Of a DNA stretch of 64,000 nucleotides, positions 10,436 to 17,879 are shown one piece after another. The notes beneath the pieces were generated by a model. That model searched no databases, was not told the DNA's origin, and saw only the letters and a list, made by a program, of their open reading frames with translations. The stretch's first letter is position 1, and the number at the start of each line of letters is the position of its first letter. The stretch is from assembly GCF_031656215.1 (NCBI RefSeq), contig NZ_CP134228.1:868001-932000 (forward strand). The letters are read 5' to 3'. The DNA is from Mesorhizobium koreense (GTDB lineage Bacteria; Pseudomonadota; Alphaproteobacteria; Rhizobiales; Rhizobiaceae). The translations under genes were made by a program, and so were the position numbers.

Positions 10436-10650
10436 CAACCTTCTCCTTGAATATGCCCCTTCGTGCCAAACCTTTTGGGGCCGGCTACATTCCATTCGAT
10501 AACGGCGTTCGCGGCTTCTTTACGGCCACCCGTCACGATTTCTATTTGTGGCTAACCAGTCTTTACCGGGATCGACTTTCCTCCAATTCCGCAGGAAAAC
10601 GGAAATCGAGGCATATCGTTCCATAAAAAGAACGAGCGCGGGGCGGTGGC

Positions 10651-11664
10651 CTAATCGCTCTCGAAATTGTGGGCGGGAATGGTCAGCCGGTATCCCAACT
10701 CCACCGGGCCGAAGGCGAGGCTGGCGCTGCCGCCGAGCGAGGCCGGGACCACGCGTTCCAGGGCGACGCTGCCGAACCGCTTTTCCTTCAGCACGTCCGG
10801 ATCGCTGGCGCTCGCTTCGGACCAGATCAGTACCAGGTCGGACATTCCTTGTCCGCCGCTATCCCGTTCGGTCGATATCGTCACCGAGCCGTCGCCGGCG
10901 GCAAGTACACCGTAGCTGACGGAGTTGACGGCAAGCTCATGCAGCGCGAGCCCTATATGGAGCGCCGCGTTGGGATTGAAATACGGGTTCTCGCCCTCCA
11001 GGCGGATATTGCGCTGCGGGTCGGCGCAGTAACGGGCCACCTGTCCGGCAACGAGTTCCTGCAGCCTGGCGCCGCGCCAGTTGGAAGACGTCACCAGATC
11101 CTGCGAGGACGCGAGCGACTGGATGCGTCCGCGAAAGCGCACGAGAAAGGAATCGATGCCGCCCGAATACCGGCCTGTCTGGGTGGCGATGCTCTGAATG
11201 ATGGAGAGCAGGTTCTTGGAGCGGTGACTGACTTCGCGCAGGAGCGTGCGCAGGGTCTGTTCCCTTCGCCGTTGTTCGGTCGTTTCGACAGCGGTGGTGA
11301 GCAGTCCGCGGATCGCGCCGCTATCCGTGCAGTCCGCGTCCACCCATATGTTGAACCATCTGGCTCCGCTCGCGTCAGGCACCGAAATCTGGGCCGTCCG
11401 CGACACGCCGTCGGCAAGGACGGTCTCTTTCAATTTCCAAAGGCGTTCGGCCTCGTCTTCCGGGAGAAAATCCCCATCGCGGGAACCGGCGGCAACGCCG
11501 CCGCTGTTCCATGCCGGCGAGACGCCCCGCGTCCACACGACGCTGCCGCCCGGATCCTGATAAATGACGGAGATATCGCAGTTTTCGAGCGCCCGGGCGA
11601 GATTCGCACCGACCCCCGCACTTGCTGGCCTACGCCCGTCACTGGTGCCTTTTTCTGTGCTCAT
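10651..11664 (-). CDS. HWE-family sensor histidine kinase, general stress pathway
   Basis: Soluble 337-residue kinase. A PAS-like sensor occupies about residues 20-130. The dimerisation/phosphoacceptor box is at about 145-165 (LLREVSHRSKNLLSIIQSIA), where His is followed by R-x-K-N as in HWE/HisKA_2 kinases. The ATPase domain has ALHELAVNSVSYG as its N-box. HWE kinases are the typical PhyR-phosphorylating kinases of alphaproteobacteria, and the gene lies next to phyR. An EcfG-type promoter sits just upstream, so it would be part of the regulon it controls. No membrane segment is visible, so it should sense a cytoplasmic signal. Confidence 0.88.
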   Translation of the reverse strand: MSTEKGTSDGRRPASAGVGANLARALENCDISVIYQDPGGSVVWTRGVSPAWNSGGVAAGSRDGDFLPEDEAERLWKLKETVLADGVSRTAQISVPDASGARWFNIWVDADCTDSGAIRGLLTTAVETTEQRRREQTLRTLLREVSHRSKNLLSIIQSIATQTGRYSGGIDSFLVRFRGRIQSLASSQDLVTSSNWRGARLQELVAGQVARYCADPQRNIRLEGENPYFNPNAALHIGLALHELAVNSVSYGVLAAGDGSVTISTERDSGGQGMSDLVLIWSEASASDPDVLKEKRFGSVALERVVPASLGGSASLAFGPVELGYRLTIPAHNFESD

Positions 11665-11693
11665 TTACGCCACGTATCCGCGTGTCAACGCAA

Positions 11694-11719
11694 AACGGGC
11701 AAGGCCTTCAAGAAGTTCC
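11694..11719 (-). promoter_or_regulatory. EcfG-type promoter for the HWE kinase gene
   Basis: On the minus strand the sequence is GGAAC, a 17-base spacer, then CGTT, matching the alphaproteobacterial EcfG consensus. The -10 lies 30 bases upstream of the kinase start codon. Confidence 0.75.
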
Positions 11720-11836
11720 ACCCAAACGATGTTCCGCCGGGTGTGCGTCTGTGCGGAACGCATTCACCCGGCGGCGCATGGAAGCCGTTTGAGGGGGCGG
11801 CTCCCAGCCTGGGGAACCTGTTGTCGTGCTCTCGAT

Positions 11837-12004
11837 CTAGCGCACGCGGCGATAGAAGGCTGCAAGAAGCGACATGGCGAAGAACGCCGTCAGCATGAAG
11901 GCGAGCAGCTGGGCCACGCCCGCCGACGATGCCGCAAGGCCGCCGAGGCCGAATGCGGCCGCCATGACAGCGACGATAAAGAATACCAGTCCCCAATAAA
12001 GCAT
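11837..12004 (-). CDS. DUF1328 small membrane protein in the stress locus
   Basis: Protein of 55 residues, MLYWGLVFFIVAVMAAAFGL then a glycine-rich turn and a second hydrophobic segment ending in FYRRVR. This is the DUF1328 pattern with two membrane helices. The ATG at 12004 follows a GGAGATC ribosome-binding site; the longer open frame upstream is not needed. An EcfG-type promoter lies 47 bases upstream, so stress induction is expected. It sits between the kinase and phyR. Confidence 0.85.
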   Translation of the reverse strand: MLYWGLVFFIVAVMAAAFGLGGLAASSAGVAQLLAFMLTAFFAMSLLAAFYRRVR

Positions 12005-12050
12005 GTCCGATCTCCTGAAATCCCGAGCGCCGCCAGCCGTCGACAGGGTC

Positions 12051-12075
12051 AACGAACCCCGTCGCGATTGGTTCC
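12051..12075 (-). promoter_or_regulatory. EcfG-type promoter for the DUF1328 gene
   Basis: Minus strand GGAAC-N16-CGTT, an exact match to the EcfG consensus with a 16-base spacer, 47 bases before the start codon at 12004. Confidence 0.8.
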
Positions 12076-12184
12076 ATGTCGGGAGGCAGCTGCCCTTACG
12101 GCAGCAGCAGCGCGCGCCAATAGGAATCAAATAACGGCGAAATGACGGCAAATAGACAGGCCGTCCCTCGATGCCGAAATAAAT

Positions 12185-12979
12185 TCAGGCGGCGGCCTTG
12201 GCTTGGTTATCGAAGAAAAGAGCCTGGCTGATAAGCGCTTTAACCATTTCAGGATTGAAAGGTTTCGTTACCAGAAAGGCCGGTTCAGGTCTTTCGCCGG
12301 TAAGCAGGCGCTCGGGGAAGGCCGTGATGAAGATGACCGGAATGGGCGAGGTGGCCAGGATATCGTTGACGGCGTCGATACCCGAGCTTCCGTCAGCGAG
12401 CTGGATGTCGGCAAGCACCATCTTCGGATTTGTCCGCTTGAAGATCTCCCCCGCCTCGCTGCGCGTGCGGGCGGTTCCAACGACCCGGTGACCGAGGCTT
12501 TCGACCATTTCCTCGATGTCCATCGCGATCAGCGGCTCGTCCTCGATGACGAGGATGTCGGTCGCGACCTGCCTGGATATCTCCACGCTCGCTTCCTGCA
12601 GGAGCGAGGAGAACTCGTCCTCGTCGACATCGAGGATCTCCGCCGCCTCATCGTCGGTGAAGCCTTCGACCGCGACCAGCAGGAAGGCCTGCCTGGCGCG
12701 CGGCGCGAGAGCGGAAAGGTTCGCGGCGGCGCGTTTTTCCCACCCCGACGCCGGGCTCACCTGCGGGACGCGGACGGCGATCGTGCCGTAGAGCTTCGCG
12801 AAGGCCTTATAGAGCGCGACGCGGGTGCTGGAGGCGTCGGGAAAGATGGTTACATCGGCGATGATGGCTTCGAGCACGGCCGCGACCAGGGCGTCGCCGC
12901 TCGTCTGCGACCCGGAAACTGCTCTGGAAAACCGCCGCAGATAGGGCAATTGCGGTGCAATCGACGCAGATAGGCTCAT
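12185..12979 (-). CDS. phyR: General stress response anti-anti-sigma response regulator PhyR
   Basis: Protein of 264 residues with the diagnostic PhyR layout: an N-terminal sigma-factor-like domain (about 1-125, sigma2/sigma4-like helices including ALAPRARQAFLLVAVEGFTDDEAAEILDV) and a C-terminal receiver (about 138-255) with DILVIEDEPLIA, the phosphorylation Asp in MVLADIQLADGSSG, ITAFPERL and the Lys in LVTKPFNPE. When phosphorylated it binds the anti-sigma factor NepR and frees EcfG. It is divergent from nepR-ecfG, and both sides have EcfG-type promoters, which gives positive feedback. Confidence 0.96.
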   Translation of the reverse strand: MSLSASIAPQLPYLRRFSRAVSGSQTSGDALVAAVLEAIIADVTIFPDASSTRVALYKAFAKLYGTIAVRVPQVSPASGWEKRAAANLSALAPRARQAFLLVAVEGFTDDEAAEILDVDEDEFSSLLQEASVEISRQVATDILVIEDEPLIAMDIEEMVESLGHRVVGTARTRSEAGEIFKRTNPKMVLADIQLADGSSGIDAVNDILATSPIPVIFITAFPERLLTGERPEPAFLVTKPFNPEMVKALISQALFFDNQAKAAA

Positions 12980-13026
12980 TCGTTTCCGGCTCCCTCAAAA
13001 TATTTCGACGCACAAAACGGTACAAA

Positions 13027-13051
13027 AACGATGCCGCGCCGAAAAAGTTCC
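13027..13051 (-). promoter_or_regulatory. EcfG-type promoter for phyR
   Basis: Minus strand GGAAC (13051-13047), 16-base spacer, CGTT (13030-13027). It is 48 bases upstream of the phyR start and back-to-back with the nepR-ecfG promoter seven bases away. Confidence 0.85.
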
Positions 13052-13058
13052 ATATCAG

Positions 13059-13083
13059 GGAACCCATTTTAAGATAAAGCGTT
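13059..13083 (+). promoter_or_regulatory. EcfG-type promoter for nepR-ecfG
   Basis: Plus strand GGAAC (13059-13063), 16-base spacer, CGTT (13080-13083). It is positioned about 100 bases before nepR and implies autoregulation of the sigma factor. Confidence 0.88.
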
Positions 13084-13183
13084 TATGCGCAGATCGGGGC
13101 GGCGACAAGGGCGCGTTGCGTAGCCTTGCGAGAGACACGGGGCCTTACGAGATACGGGACGCTTGGGGGAAACAAGGTTGGGT

Positions 13184-13387
13184 ATGACTTCAGGAACAAA
13201 GACCGGGCGAATGAAAAGCAATGCGGGCCGCAGGGCGAGTGGACCGGAAATTCTGGGACCGAATTCAGAGATCGGTCGAAAACTCCGCCAGTATTATGAC
13301 GAGATCGCTTCCGACGAAGTGCCGGACCGCTTCACCCAGCTCCTGAGCCGGCTGGAGCAGGCTGAAACATCCACGGGCAAGGAATAA
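13184..13387 (+). CDS. nepR: Anti-sigma factor NepR
   Basis: Small protein of 67 residues from the ATG at 13184 (an upstream in-frame TTG at 13163 is possible). The conserved NepR core IGRKLRQYYDEIASDEVPDRFTQLLSRLE spans about residues 29-57 and forms the two helices that hold EcfG and, after PhyR phosphorylation, PhyR instead. It is followed after three bases by ecfG, the standard operon of the general stress response. Confidence 0.93.
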   Translation: MTSGTKTGRMKSNAGRRASGPEILGPNSEIGRKLRQYYDEIASDEVPDRFTQLLSRLEQAETSTGKE

Positions 13388-13390
13388 CGC

Positions 13391-13939
13391 ATGGCGTCCG
13401 CCACGGGCTTCCACAGCGATTTGCTGGCGGCCATTCCCAGCCTTCGCGCATTTGCCGTCTCTCTCGCACAGAACGCCGACAAGGCCGACGATCTCGTGCA
13501 GGAGACGCTGGTGAAGGCGTGGGACAAGCAGAAAAGCTTCCAGCCCGGCACGAACCTCAAGGCCTGGCTCTTCACCATCCTGCGCAACGAGTTCTATTCG
13601 CAGATGCGCAAGCGGGGCCGCGAGGTGCAGGACAGCGACGGCACCATGACCGGAAGGCTGGCCGTCCATCCGAGCCAGGACGGTGCGCTCGACCTGCAGG
13701 ATTTCCGTCGGGCGCTCAAGCAGCTACCGGAAGACCAGCGCGAGGCGATCATCCTCATCGGCGCCTCCGGTTTTTCATATGAGGAAGCCGCGGAAATCTG
13801 CGGCTGCGCCGTCGGCACGATAAAGAGCCGGGTCAGCCGCGGCAGGACACGACTTCAGGAATTGCTGCAGATATCCGGCGAAGCCGATTACGGTCCCGAT
13901 TCGATCGCCGCTCAGGTATTGGGCTCCAACGTCGCCTGA
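13391..13939 (+). CDS. ecfG: ECF sigma factor EcfG (general stress response)
   Basis: Sigma-70 family ECF factor of 182 residues (group ECF15). Region 2 is at about 10-75 (LRAFAVSLAQNADKADDLVQETLVKAWDK, NLKAWLFTILRNEFYSQMRKRGR). Region 4 is at about 115-165 (LKQLPEDQREAIILIGASGF, CGCAVGTIKSRVSRGRTRL). It recognises GGAAC/GTT promoters, many of which occur in this window. It is translated three bases after nepR. Its last 28 bases overlap the end of the convergent receiver gene. Confidence 0.95.
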   Translation: MASATGFHSDLLAAIPSLRAFAVSLAQNADKADDLVQETLVKAWDKQKSFQPGTNLKAWLFTILRNEFYSQMRKRGREVQDSDGTMTGRLAVHPSQDGALDLQDFRRALKQLPEDQREAIILIGASGFSYEEAAEICGCAVGTIKSRVSRGRTRLQELLQISGEADYGPDSIAAQVLGSNVA

Positions 13940-14337
13940 GCCGTGCCGCGCCCGACGACCGATGCGATCGCCTCGATCAGCTCCTGCCCGCCATACGGCT
14001 TGCCGACCACGGGGACGCCGGGGAAATCCGCGAACCTTCCCGCCGTGCCGTCATAGCCCGTCGCGAAAACGAACGGGATGCCCTGCTCTGCGAGCCTGCG
14101 GGCGAAATCCAGCGTGGACCGGCCGCCCAGCATGGCGTCGATCACGGCAACGTCGAAGCGTTGGCCGGCCAGTTCGGTCTCGATCGCGTCGAGACTGCCG
14201 ATGAGGATGGCATCCTCGGCGCCATGGTCGCGGCATAGCTGCTCGACATCCATCGCGATGAGGTATTCATCCTCGAGTATCAGGATGCGGAATCCGGCGA
14301 GAGGCAGCGCGGCCACGCGGTTTTCTCCATGCTTCAC
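13912..14337 (-). CDS. Single-domain response regulator receiver protein
   Basis: Protein of 141 residues made of one receiver domain: acidic pair in RILILEDEYLIAMD, phosphorylation Asp in DVAVIDAMLGGRS, FATGYDG and the Lys in PVVGKPYGG. No output domain is visible. Single-domain receivers of this type often act with HWE kinases as phosphate sinks or shuttles in the general stress network. It overlaps the 3' end of ecfG tail-to-tail by 28 bases, so antisense interplay is possible. I saw no EcfG promoter upstream. Confidence 0.85.
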   Translation of the reverse strand: MKHGENRVAALPLAGFRILILEDEYLIAMDVEQLCRDHGAEDAILIGSLDAIETELAGQRFDVAVIDAMLGGRSTLDFARRLAEQGIPFVFATGYDGTAGRFADFPGVPVVGKPYGGQELIEAIASVVGRGTAQATLEPNT

Positions 14338-14465
14338 GGCAGGCCTTCATGCAGTAGGACAACCGGGCTGTCATTTAAAAAAGACATGATCGAAATTCAT
14401 TTCGCAAAACCCTCGGCGATACTACGATATGGCTGGAAACCGGCCCGTCGCATTGGAGCCCGCGC

Positions 14466-15221
14466 TTGACCCTTCCTGCGGAAAATTCCGGAAAACGCGT
14501 TCCCTGCGAAAAATGTCCATTGCGAAAACGCCCGGTCTTCCGGCCGTTCGAGCCGGAGGAACTTGCTTTCATCAGCCGGTTCAAGACCGGCGAACTCTCG
14601 GTGGATCGCGGTGCTACCGTCCTCGTGGAAGGCGCCAACAGCGCCCATCTCTATACGGTGCTTTCCGGCTGGGGGTTCCGCTACAAGCTCCTGCCGGACG
14701 GCCGCCGGCAAATCCTGAACTATGCGATGCCCGGCGACCTGATCGGACTTCAGGGCAGCCTGATGGAGGAGATGAGCCATTCCGTAGAGGCGCTCTCGCC
14801 CATGCTTCTGTGCGTATTCGAACGCGATCAGCTATACGAGCTTTACCGCAAGCATCCGGGGCTCGCCTACGATATCACCTGGCTCGCCTCTCGCGAGGAA
14901 CAGATGCTGGACGAGAATCTTCTGAGCGTCGGCCGGCGCACGGCGCTCGAACGGGCCGCCTATCTGATCGCCTTCATCGCCGGGCGTGCGTCGGCTGTCG
15001 GCCTCGACAGTTCGCATCCACTGGAGATCCCGATCACGCAACAGCACGTCGCCGACACGCTCGGCCTCTCGCTCGTGCACACCAACAAGACGCTGCGCAA
15101 GCTGGTCCAGCGCCGCCTCATCTCCTGGCAGGAAAGGGGGTGCGTGGTTCGCGACATCGACGGTCTGCTGGATGTCGCGGGTTGGGAAGGGATGAGCGAG
15201 ACGGTGCGGCCGCTTTTGTGA
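14466..15221 (+). CDS. Crp/Fnr-family transcriptional regulator
   Basis: Protein of 251 residues beginning at a TTG (14466). A cyclic-nucleotide-binding-like beta-roll is at about 30-140 (LVEGANSAHLYTVLSGWGFRYKLLPDGRR, PGDLIGLQGSL). A winged helix-turn-helix follows at about 180-235 (ITQQHVADTLGLSLVHTNKTLRKL). The N-terminus has CEKC, but not the full cysteine set of an FNR iron-sulfur cluster as far as I can see, so oxygen sensing is unproven. Homologues commonly sit near general stress loci in rhizobia; the targets are unknown. Confidence 0.85.
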   Translation: MTLPAENSGKRVPCEKCPLRKRPVFRPFEPEELAFISRFKTGELSVDRGATVLVEGANSAHLYTVLSGWGFRYKLLPDGRRQILNYAMPGDLIGLQGSLMEEMSHSVEALSPMLLCVFERDQLYELYRKHPGLAYDITWLASREEQMLDENLLSVGRRTALERAAYLIAFIAGRASAVGLDSSHPLEIPITQQHVADTLGLSLVHTNKTLRKLVQRRLISWQERGCVVRDIDGLLDVAGWEGMSETVRPLL

Positions 15222-15237
15222 TCCGTCCAGGCGATCC

Positions 15238-16332
15238 TCAATCGCTTTCAGTGGACCATTCCATGCCGGGCAGTATGTTCCCGCCGATCGCGTAGACGAT
15301 AAGCAGCGCCGGCACGGCGATGAACCCGCCGATCGGCCCCCATATCCATATCCAGAAGGCGAGCGCCAGGAAAATCACGAATGGATTGAGCGTCAGCGTC
15401 CGCCCGAGCACGGTCGGTGTCACGAACTGCGATTCGGCCAGATGGAGGGCAAGGAAGACGATCGTGGGGAGAAGCGTCGCGCCGAGCGTGTCGAAGCTGA
15501 TGACGCCGACGCCGAGCAGCACGGCCGCCATCACGGCGGGGCCGATATAGATGACGAAATTGAGAAGCGCTGCGAGCGCGCCCCAGATCGCCGGGGAAGG
15601 CACGCCGATGGCCCACAGGGCGAGTGTCACGGCTATGCCCTGTCCGATATTGATGACCGTGATCGAAAGAAGATAGCGCGAAACCAGATACTCCACGTCG
15701 CGGAAGATGTGGGCGACACGCCAGCGCAGGCGGCGGTCGAGGCACAGTCGCAATATGGCGATGCGGGTCCGGTGCCGGGTTGCGAGGAAGAAATACATGC
15801 CGGCGAAAAACAGGATGATCTGCGCGATCACCGCCGGCGCCAGCACGGCGACACTCTCGACCGGCGAACCGCTGTCCACCGATACGGTGACCTTCGATCC
15901 CCCGGTGATGTTGCGTAATTGCTCGCGCATATGTGCGATCGAATCGAGCGGTTCCCTGAACTGCGACAGGTGAATCTGCAACTCGCGCCAGATTTCCGGC
16001 AGCCGGCTGAACCAGAATGCCAGCGGCGTGGCGAGCGCAGCGGCAAGGGCGCACAGGCACAGCAGGAAAACCAGGACGACCAGGAGGGACGAAAGGGCCG
16101 GCGATACGCCCCTTTCCTCGATCTTCGAGGCGACCGGGCCGAGCATCAGGCCAATGACGATACCGAGCGCGACGGGCTCGAGGATAAGTCGGCCGGCATG
16201 AAGCGCGAAGACGAACGCGATGATCCCGACAAGAAGCATCGAGGCCCGCGCCCCGTTCGAGAGCAGCAATTCAAGATTGGATTTTGGCGGCAGCCGGACG
16301 ATCGGCGGCTTTTTGCGGACGTTGACGTTCAT
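15238..16332 (-). CDS. AI-2E family transporter / PerM-like permease
   Basis: Integral membrane protein of 364 residues from the ATG at 16332 (start MNVNVRKKPPIVRL). Hydrophobic segments at about 35-85 and 95-125, then a periplasmic stretch, and a C-terminal membrane bundle with FATRH, LAEGQ-like TLALWAIGVPSPAIWG and WIWGPIGGFIAVPALL are typical of the AI-2E/PerM (UPF0118) family. Substrates are undefined in most members. The frame is open upstream, but the extension covers an EcfG-type promoter, which supports the shorter start. It is divergent from the DUF883 operon, also EcfG-driven. Confidence 0.85.
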   Translation of the reverse strand: MNVNVRKKPPIVRLPPKSNLELLLSNGARASMLLVGIIAFVFALHAGRLILEPVALGIVIGLMLGPVASKIEERGVSPALSSLLVVLVFLLCLCALAAALATPLAFWFSRLPEIWRELQIHLSQFREPLDSIAHMREQLRNITGGSKVTVSVDSGSPVESVAVLAPAVIAQIILFFAGMYFFLATRHRTRIAILRLCLDRRLRWRVAHIFRDVEYLVSRYLLSITVINIGQGIAVTLALWAIGVPSPAIWGALAALLNFVIYIGPAVMAAVLLGVGVISFDTLGATLLPTIVFLALHLAESQFVTPTVLGRTLTLNPFVIFLALAFWIWIWGPIGGFIAVPALLIVYAIGGNILPGMEWSTESD

Positions 16333-16356
16333 ATGGAATTCCGGATTGGCCGCTTT

Positions 16357-16382
16357 AACGCGCCGTCGCCCTGTTCCGTTCC
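16357..16382 (-). promoter_or_regulatory. EcfG-type promoter for the AI-2E permease gene
   Basis: Minus strand GGAAC (16382-16378), 17-base spacer, CGTT (16360-16357), 25 bases upstream of the chosen start codon. Confidence 0.75.
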
Positions 16383-16413
16383 GGAAGTCCTCGCCCGTTC
16401 CGCTTCGGGACAA

Positions 16414-16438
16414 GGAACTTACCGCGGCGCCGAACGTT
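16414..16438 (+). promoter_or_regulatory. EcfG-type promoter for the DUF883/DUF1469 operon
   Basis: Plus strand GGAAC (16414-16418), 16-base spacer, CGTT (16435-16438), 32 bases before the start codon at 16470. Confidence 0.82.
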
Positions 16439-16469
16439 GGGTGGTTTGACGAAAGAGGGAGCTTCTCAA

Positions 16470-16805
16470 ATGGCAACACAAGCCGGTACCGGAAAATCGC
16501 CCAACGGCTCGAGGCGCAGCGCCGCGGAGTTGGAGGCCCAGATCGAAATCCTGCGCGCCGAGGTGGCGAAGCTTTCCGAGCAGCTTGAAAGCTCCGGCGA
16601 GATTTCGGTCCGGGCGATGAAAAAAGCGGCCGCTGCGGGCGTGGACCAGCTTAAATCGCAAGGTGAAGCGGCTTATGACGGGTTGCGCGCGAACGCCCGC
16701 GATATCGAGGGTCAGGTCTATGCGGCCGTGCGCGAAAAACCGGCCACCTCGCTTGCGATCGCGGCTGCGGTCGGCTTCCTTCTGGCCGTGATGGCGAGAC
16801 GGTAG
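16470..16805 (+). CDS. DUF883 (ElaB/YqjD-like) ribosome/membrane-associated protein
   Basis: Protein of 111 residues from the ATG at 16470 (GAGGGAGC upstream). A Lys/Glu/Ala-rich amphipathic helix (about 20-85, probably coiled coil) is followed by a C-terminal hydrophobic anchor (ATSLAIAAAVGFLLAVMARR), the layout of ElaB/YqjD/YgaM proteins. In E. coli these anchor ribosomes to the membrane in stationary phase. The EcfG-type promoter upstream agrees with stress or stationary expression. It forms an operon with the DUF1469 gene six bases downstream. Confidence 0.85.
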   Translation: MATQAGTGKSPNGSRRSAAELEAQIEILRAEVAKLSEQLESSGEISVRAMKKAAAAGVDQLKSQGEAAYDGLRANARDIEGQVYAAVREKPATSLAIAAAVGFLLAVMARR

Positions 16806-16811
16806 CCGCGC

Positions 16812-17276
16812 ATGCTGGCCTCGATCATTCGCTCGCTGGCGAGCGGTGAAGTCTCCGATATTTTTGGCCGTTTCCGGCGCGCCGCAATCGTCTATGCGCT
16901 GGCGGCGGTCGCGGCCATATGCGGTATCGGCTTCCTAGTGGCGGCGGGCTTCGTGGCGGCCGTTCACCGGTTCGGTGCCATCCCGGCTGCGATCTACTTC
17001 GGGATCGGCTTCATCGTGATCGCCATCCTCCTCGTGGCCATCTATGCCGTGGTGGAAGCTCGGACACGGGCGCGGCGCCGGAAGAAGGCACGAAAAGCCG
17101 AGCTTTCCGGTGTGCTGGGCGCCGCGGCGCTCGCCGCGCTGCCCTCGCTGCTTCGTTCGCGGTTGGGTGTTCTGGAGGTGCTGGCGCCCTTTGCCGCCAT
17201 CGCGGCCTACGAGGTCTACAAGGAGAACCGGTCGCGCAGGCCGGAGCGCACCGATCGCGAAGACGACGACGCCTGA
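16812..17276 (+). CDS. DUF1469 (YqjE/phage-holin-like) membrane protein
   Basis: Protein of 154 residues with two long hydrophobic segments (about 27-50 and 58-83) separated by a short turn, then a basic segment (ARTRARRRKKARKAE) and a C-terminal hydrophobic region. This is the DUF1469 (YqjE, holin superfamily III-like) pattern. In E. coli yqjD and yqjE are also adjacent, so the pair with DUF883 is a conserved unit. Function unknown; membrane location is clear. Confidence 0.8.
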   Translation: MLASIIRSLASGEVSDIFGRFRRAAIVYALAAVAAICGIGFLVAAGFVAAVHRFGAIPAAIYFGIGFIVIAILLVAIYAVVEARTRARRRKKARKAELSGVLGAAALAALPSLLRSRLGVLEVLAPFAAIAAYEVYKENRSRRPERTDREDDDA

Positions 17277-17396
17277 TCCGCTTCCAATTGCAGGCATTCC
17301 GACCAAAGACGGAACCATCTCCCCACCCACCCATTGCTTCCCGAAAGCGGGAACTTGGCGAGGGCGGGCGGTATTGCCGACCAAAGGAGCGATGGC

Positions 17397-17564
17397 GTGG
17401 AAAAGAAAATTCCCGCGGAAAAAGCCCGGCAGGGCCGATGGGGCATGCAAATCCTCATCGTCCTCATCTGCGCGCTGATCCTGGCGGGGATCGTCTGGTT
17501 CGGTCTTGAGATCTACGGCGAACATCTCGCAAACGAACCGGCTGCCGTGCACCTCAACGGCTAG
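17397..17564 (+). CDS. Small single-span membrane protein
   Basis: Protein of 55 residues from a GTG at 17397, with AAAGGAG nine bases upstream. A charged N-terminus (EKKIPAEKARQGRW) is followed by one membrane helix (MQILIVLICALILAGIVWFGL) and a short polar tail. An ATG five bases upstream is in another frame and gives an implausible Ser-run. A weak GGAAC-N16-CATT match at 17311-17335 might be an EcfG-type promoter. Family not recognised. Confidence 0.6.
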   Translation: MEKKIPAEKARQGRWGMQILIVLICALILAGIVWFGLEIYGEHLANEPAAVHLNG

Positions 17565-17662
17565 CGAGCATTCGGATCTAGTGGTGTCTTTCGGTATCGG
17601 CCGAATGGGCTCTTGCATCGATGGAGATCGGACTCCACATTGGGGCCGTGTCCAACCAATCG

Positions 17663-17676
17663 AAAGGAGGTGATCC
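17663..17676 (+). promoter_or_regulatory. 14-base perfect complement to the 16S rRNA 3' tail (extended Shine-Dalgarno)
   Basis: AAAGGAGGTGATCC is the exact reverse complement of the last bases of bacterial 16S rRNA (GGATCACCTCCTTT). It ends one base before an ATG at 17678, with GGAGG spaced 7 bases from the start. Ordinary sites pair over 4-7 bases, so this is exceptionally strong. Confidence 0.8.
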
Positions 17677-17677
17677 G

Positions 17678-17746
17678 ATGTCGAGTGATTTGTGCCTGAG
17701 CGTGGTCCCGACGGATCGCCTTTGCGGGGAGCAGTCTTCCCGCTAG
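17678..17746 (+). CDS. 22-codon ORF behind an extended Shine-Dalgarno
   Basis: The frame MSSDLCLSVVPTDRLCGE ends in QSSR and a TAG at 17744. It is too short for a domain; it has two cysteines and no signal or membrane segment. It is followed by GC-rich hairpin-prone sequence and a strong terminator at 17829, so the whole unit (about 17,640-17,860) looks like a short transcript encoding a leader-type peptide or acting as a ribosome-binding RNA. Nothing in the sequence defines a role. Confidence 0.45.
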   Translation: MSSDLCLSVVPTDRLCGEQSSR

Positions 17747-17828
17747 GCGCGATCGGCGGCCGGTGGCCTCCAGGCCCACAACCTGCAGGCCACAAATGGC
17801 AAGGGCCGCGCCACGCACCAAAACACGG

Positions 17829-17861
17829 AAGGGCCGTCCTCGACGAGGGCGGCCCTTTTCG
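17829..17861 (+). terminator. Rho-independent terminator
   Basis: Ten-base stem GGGCCGTCCT / AGGGCGGCCC (17831-17840 and 17846-17855, one G-U pair), five-base loop and TTTT. It ends the short transcript at 17,663-17,746 and lies 25 bases from the stop of the convergent Tad-type gene. Confidence 0.8.
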
Positions 17862-17879
17862 TTTCCGTTCCGGATGCGG

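Noticed and set aside
17311-17335. GGAAC-N16-CATT as an EcfG promoter for the small membrane protein
   Set aside because: The -10 lacks GTT; mentioned only as a weak possibility.
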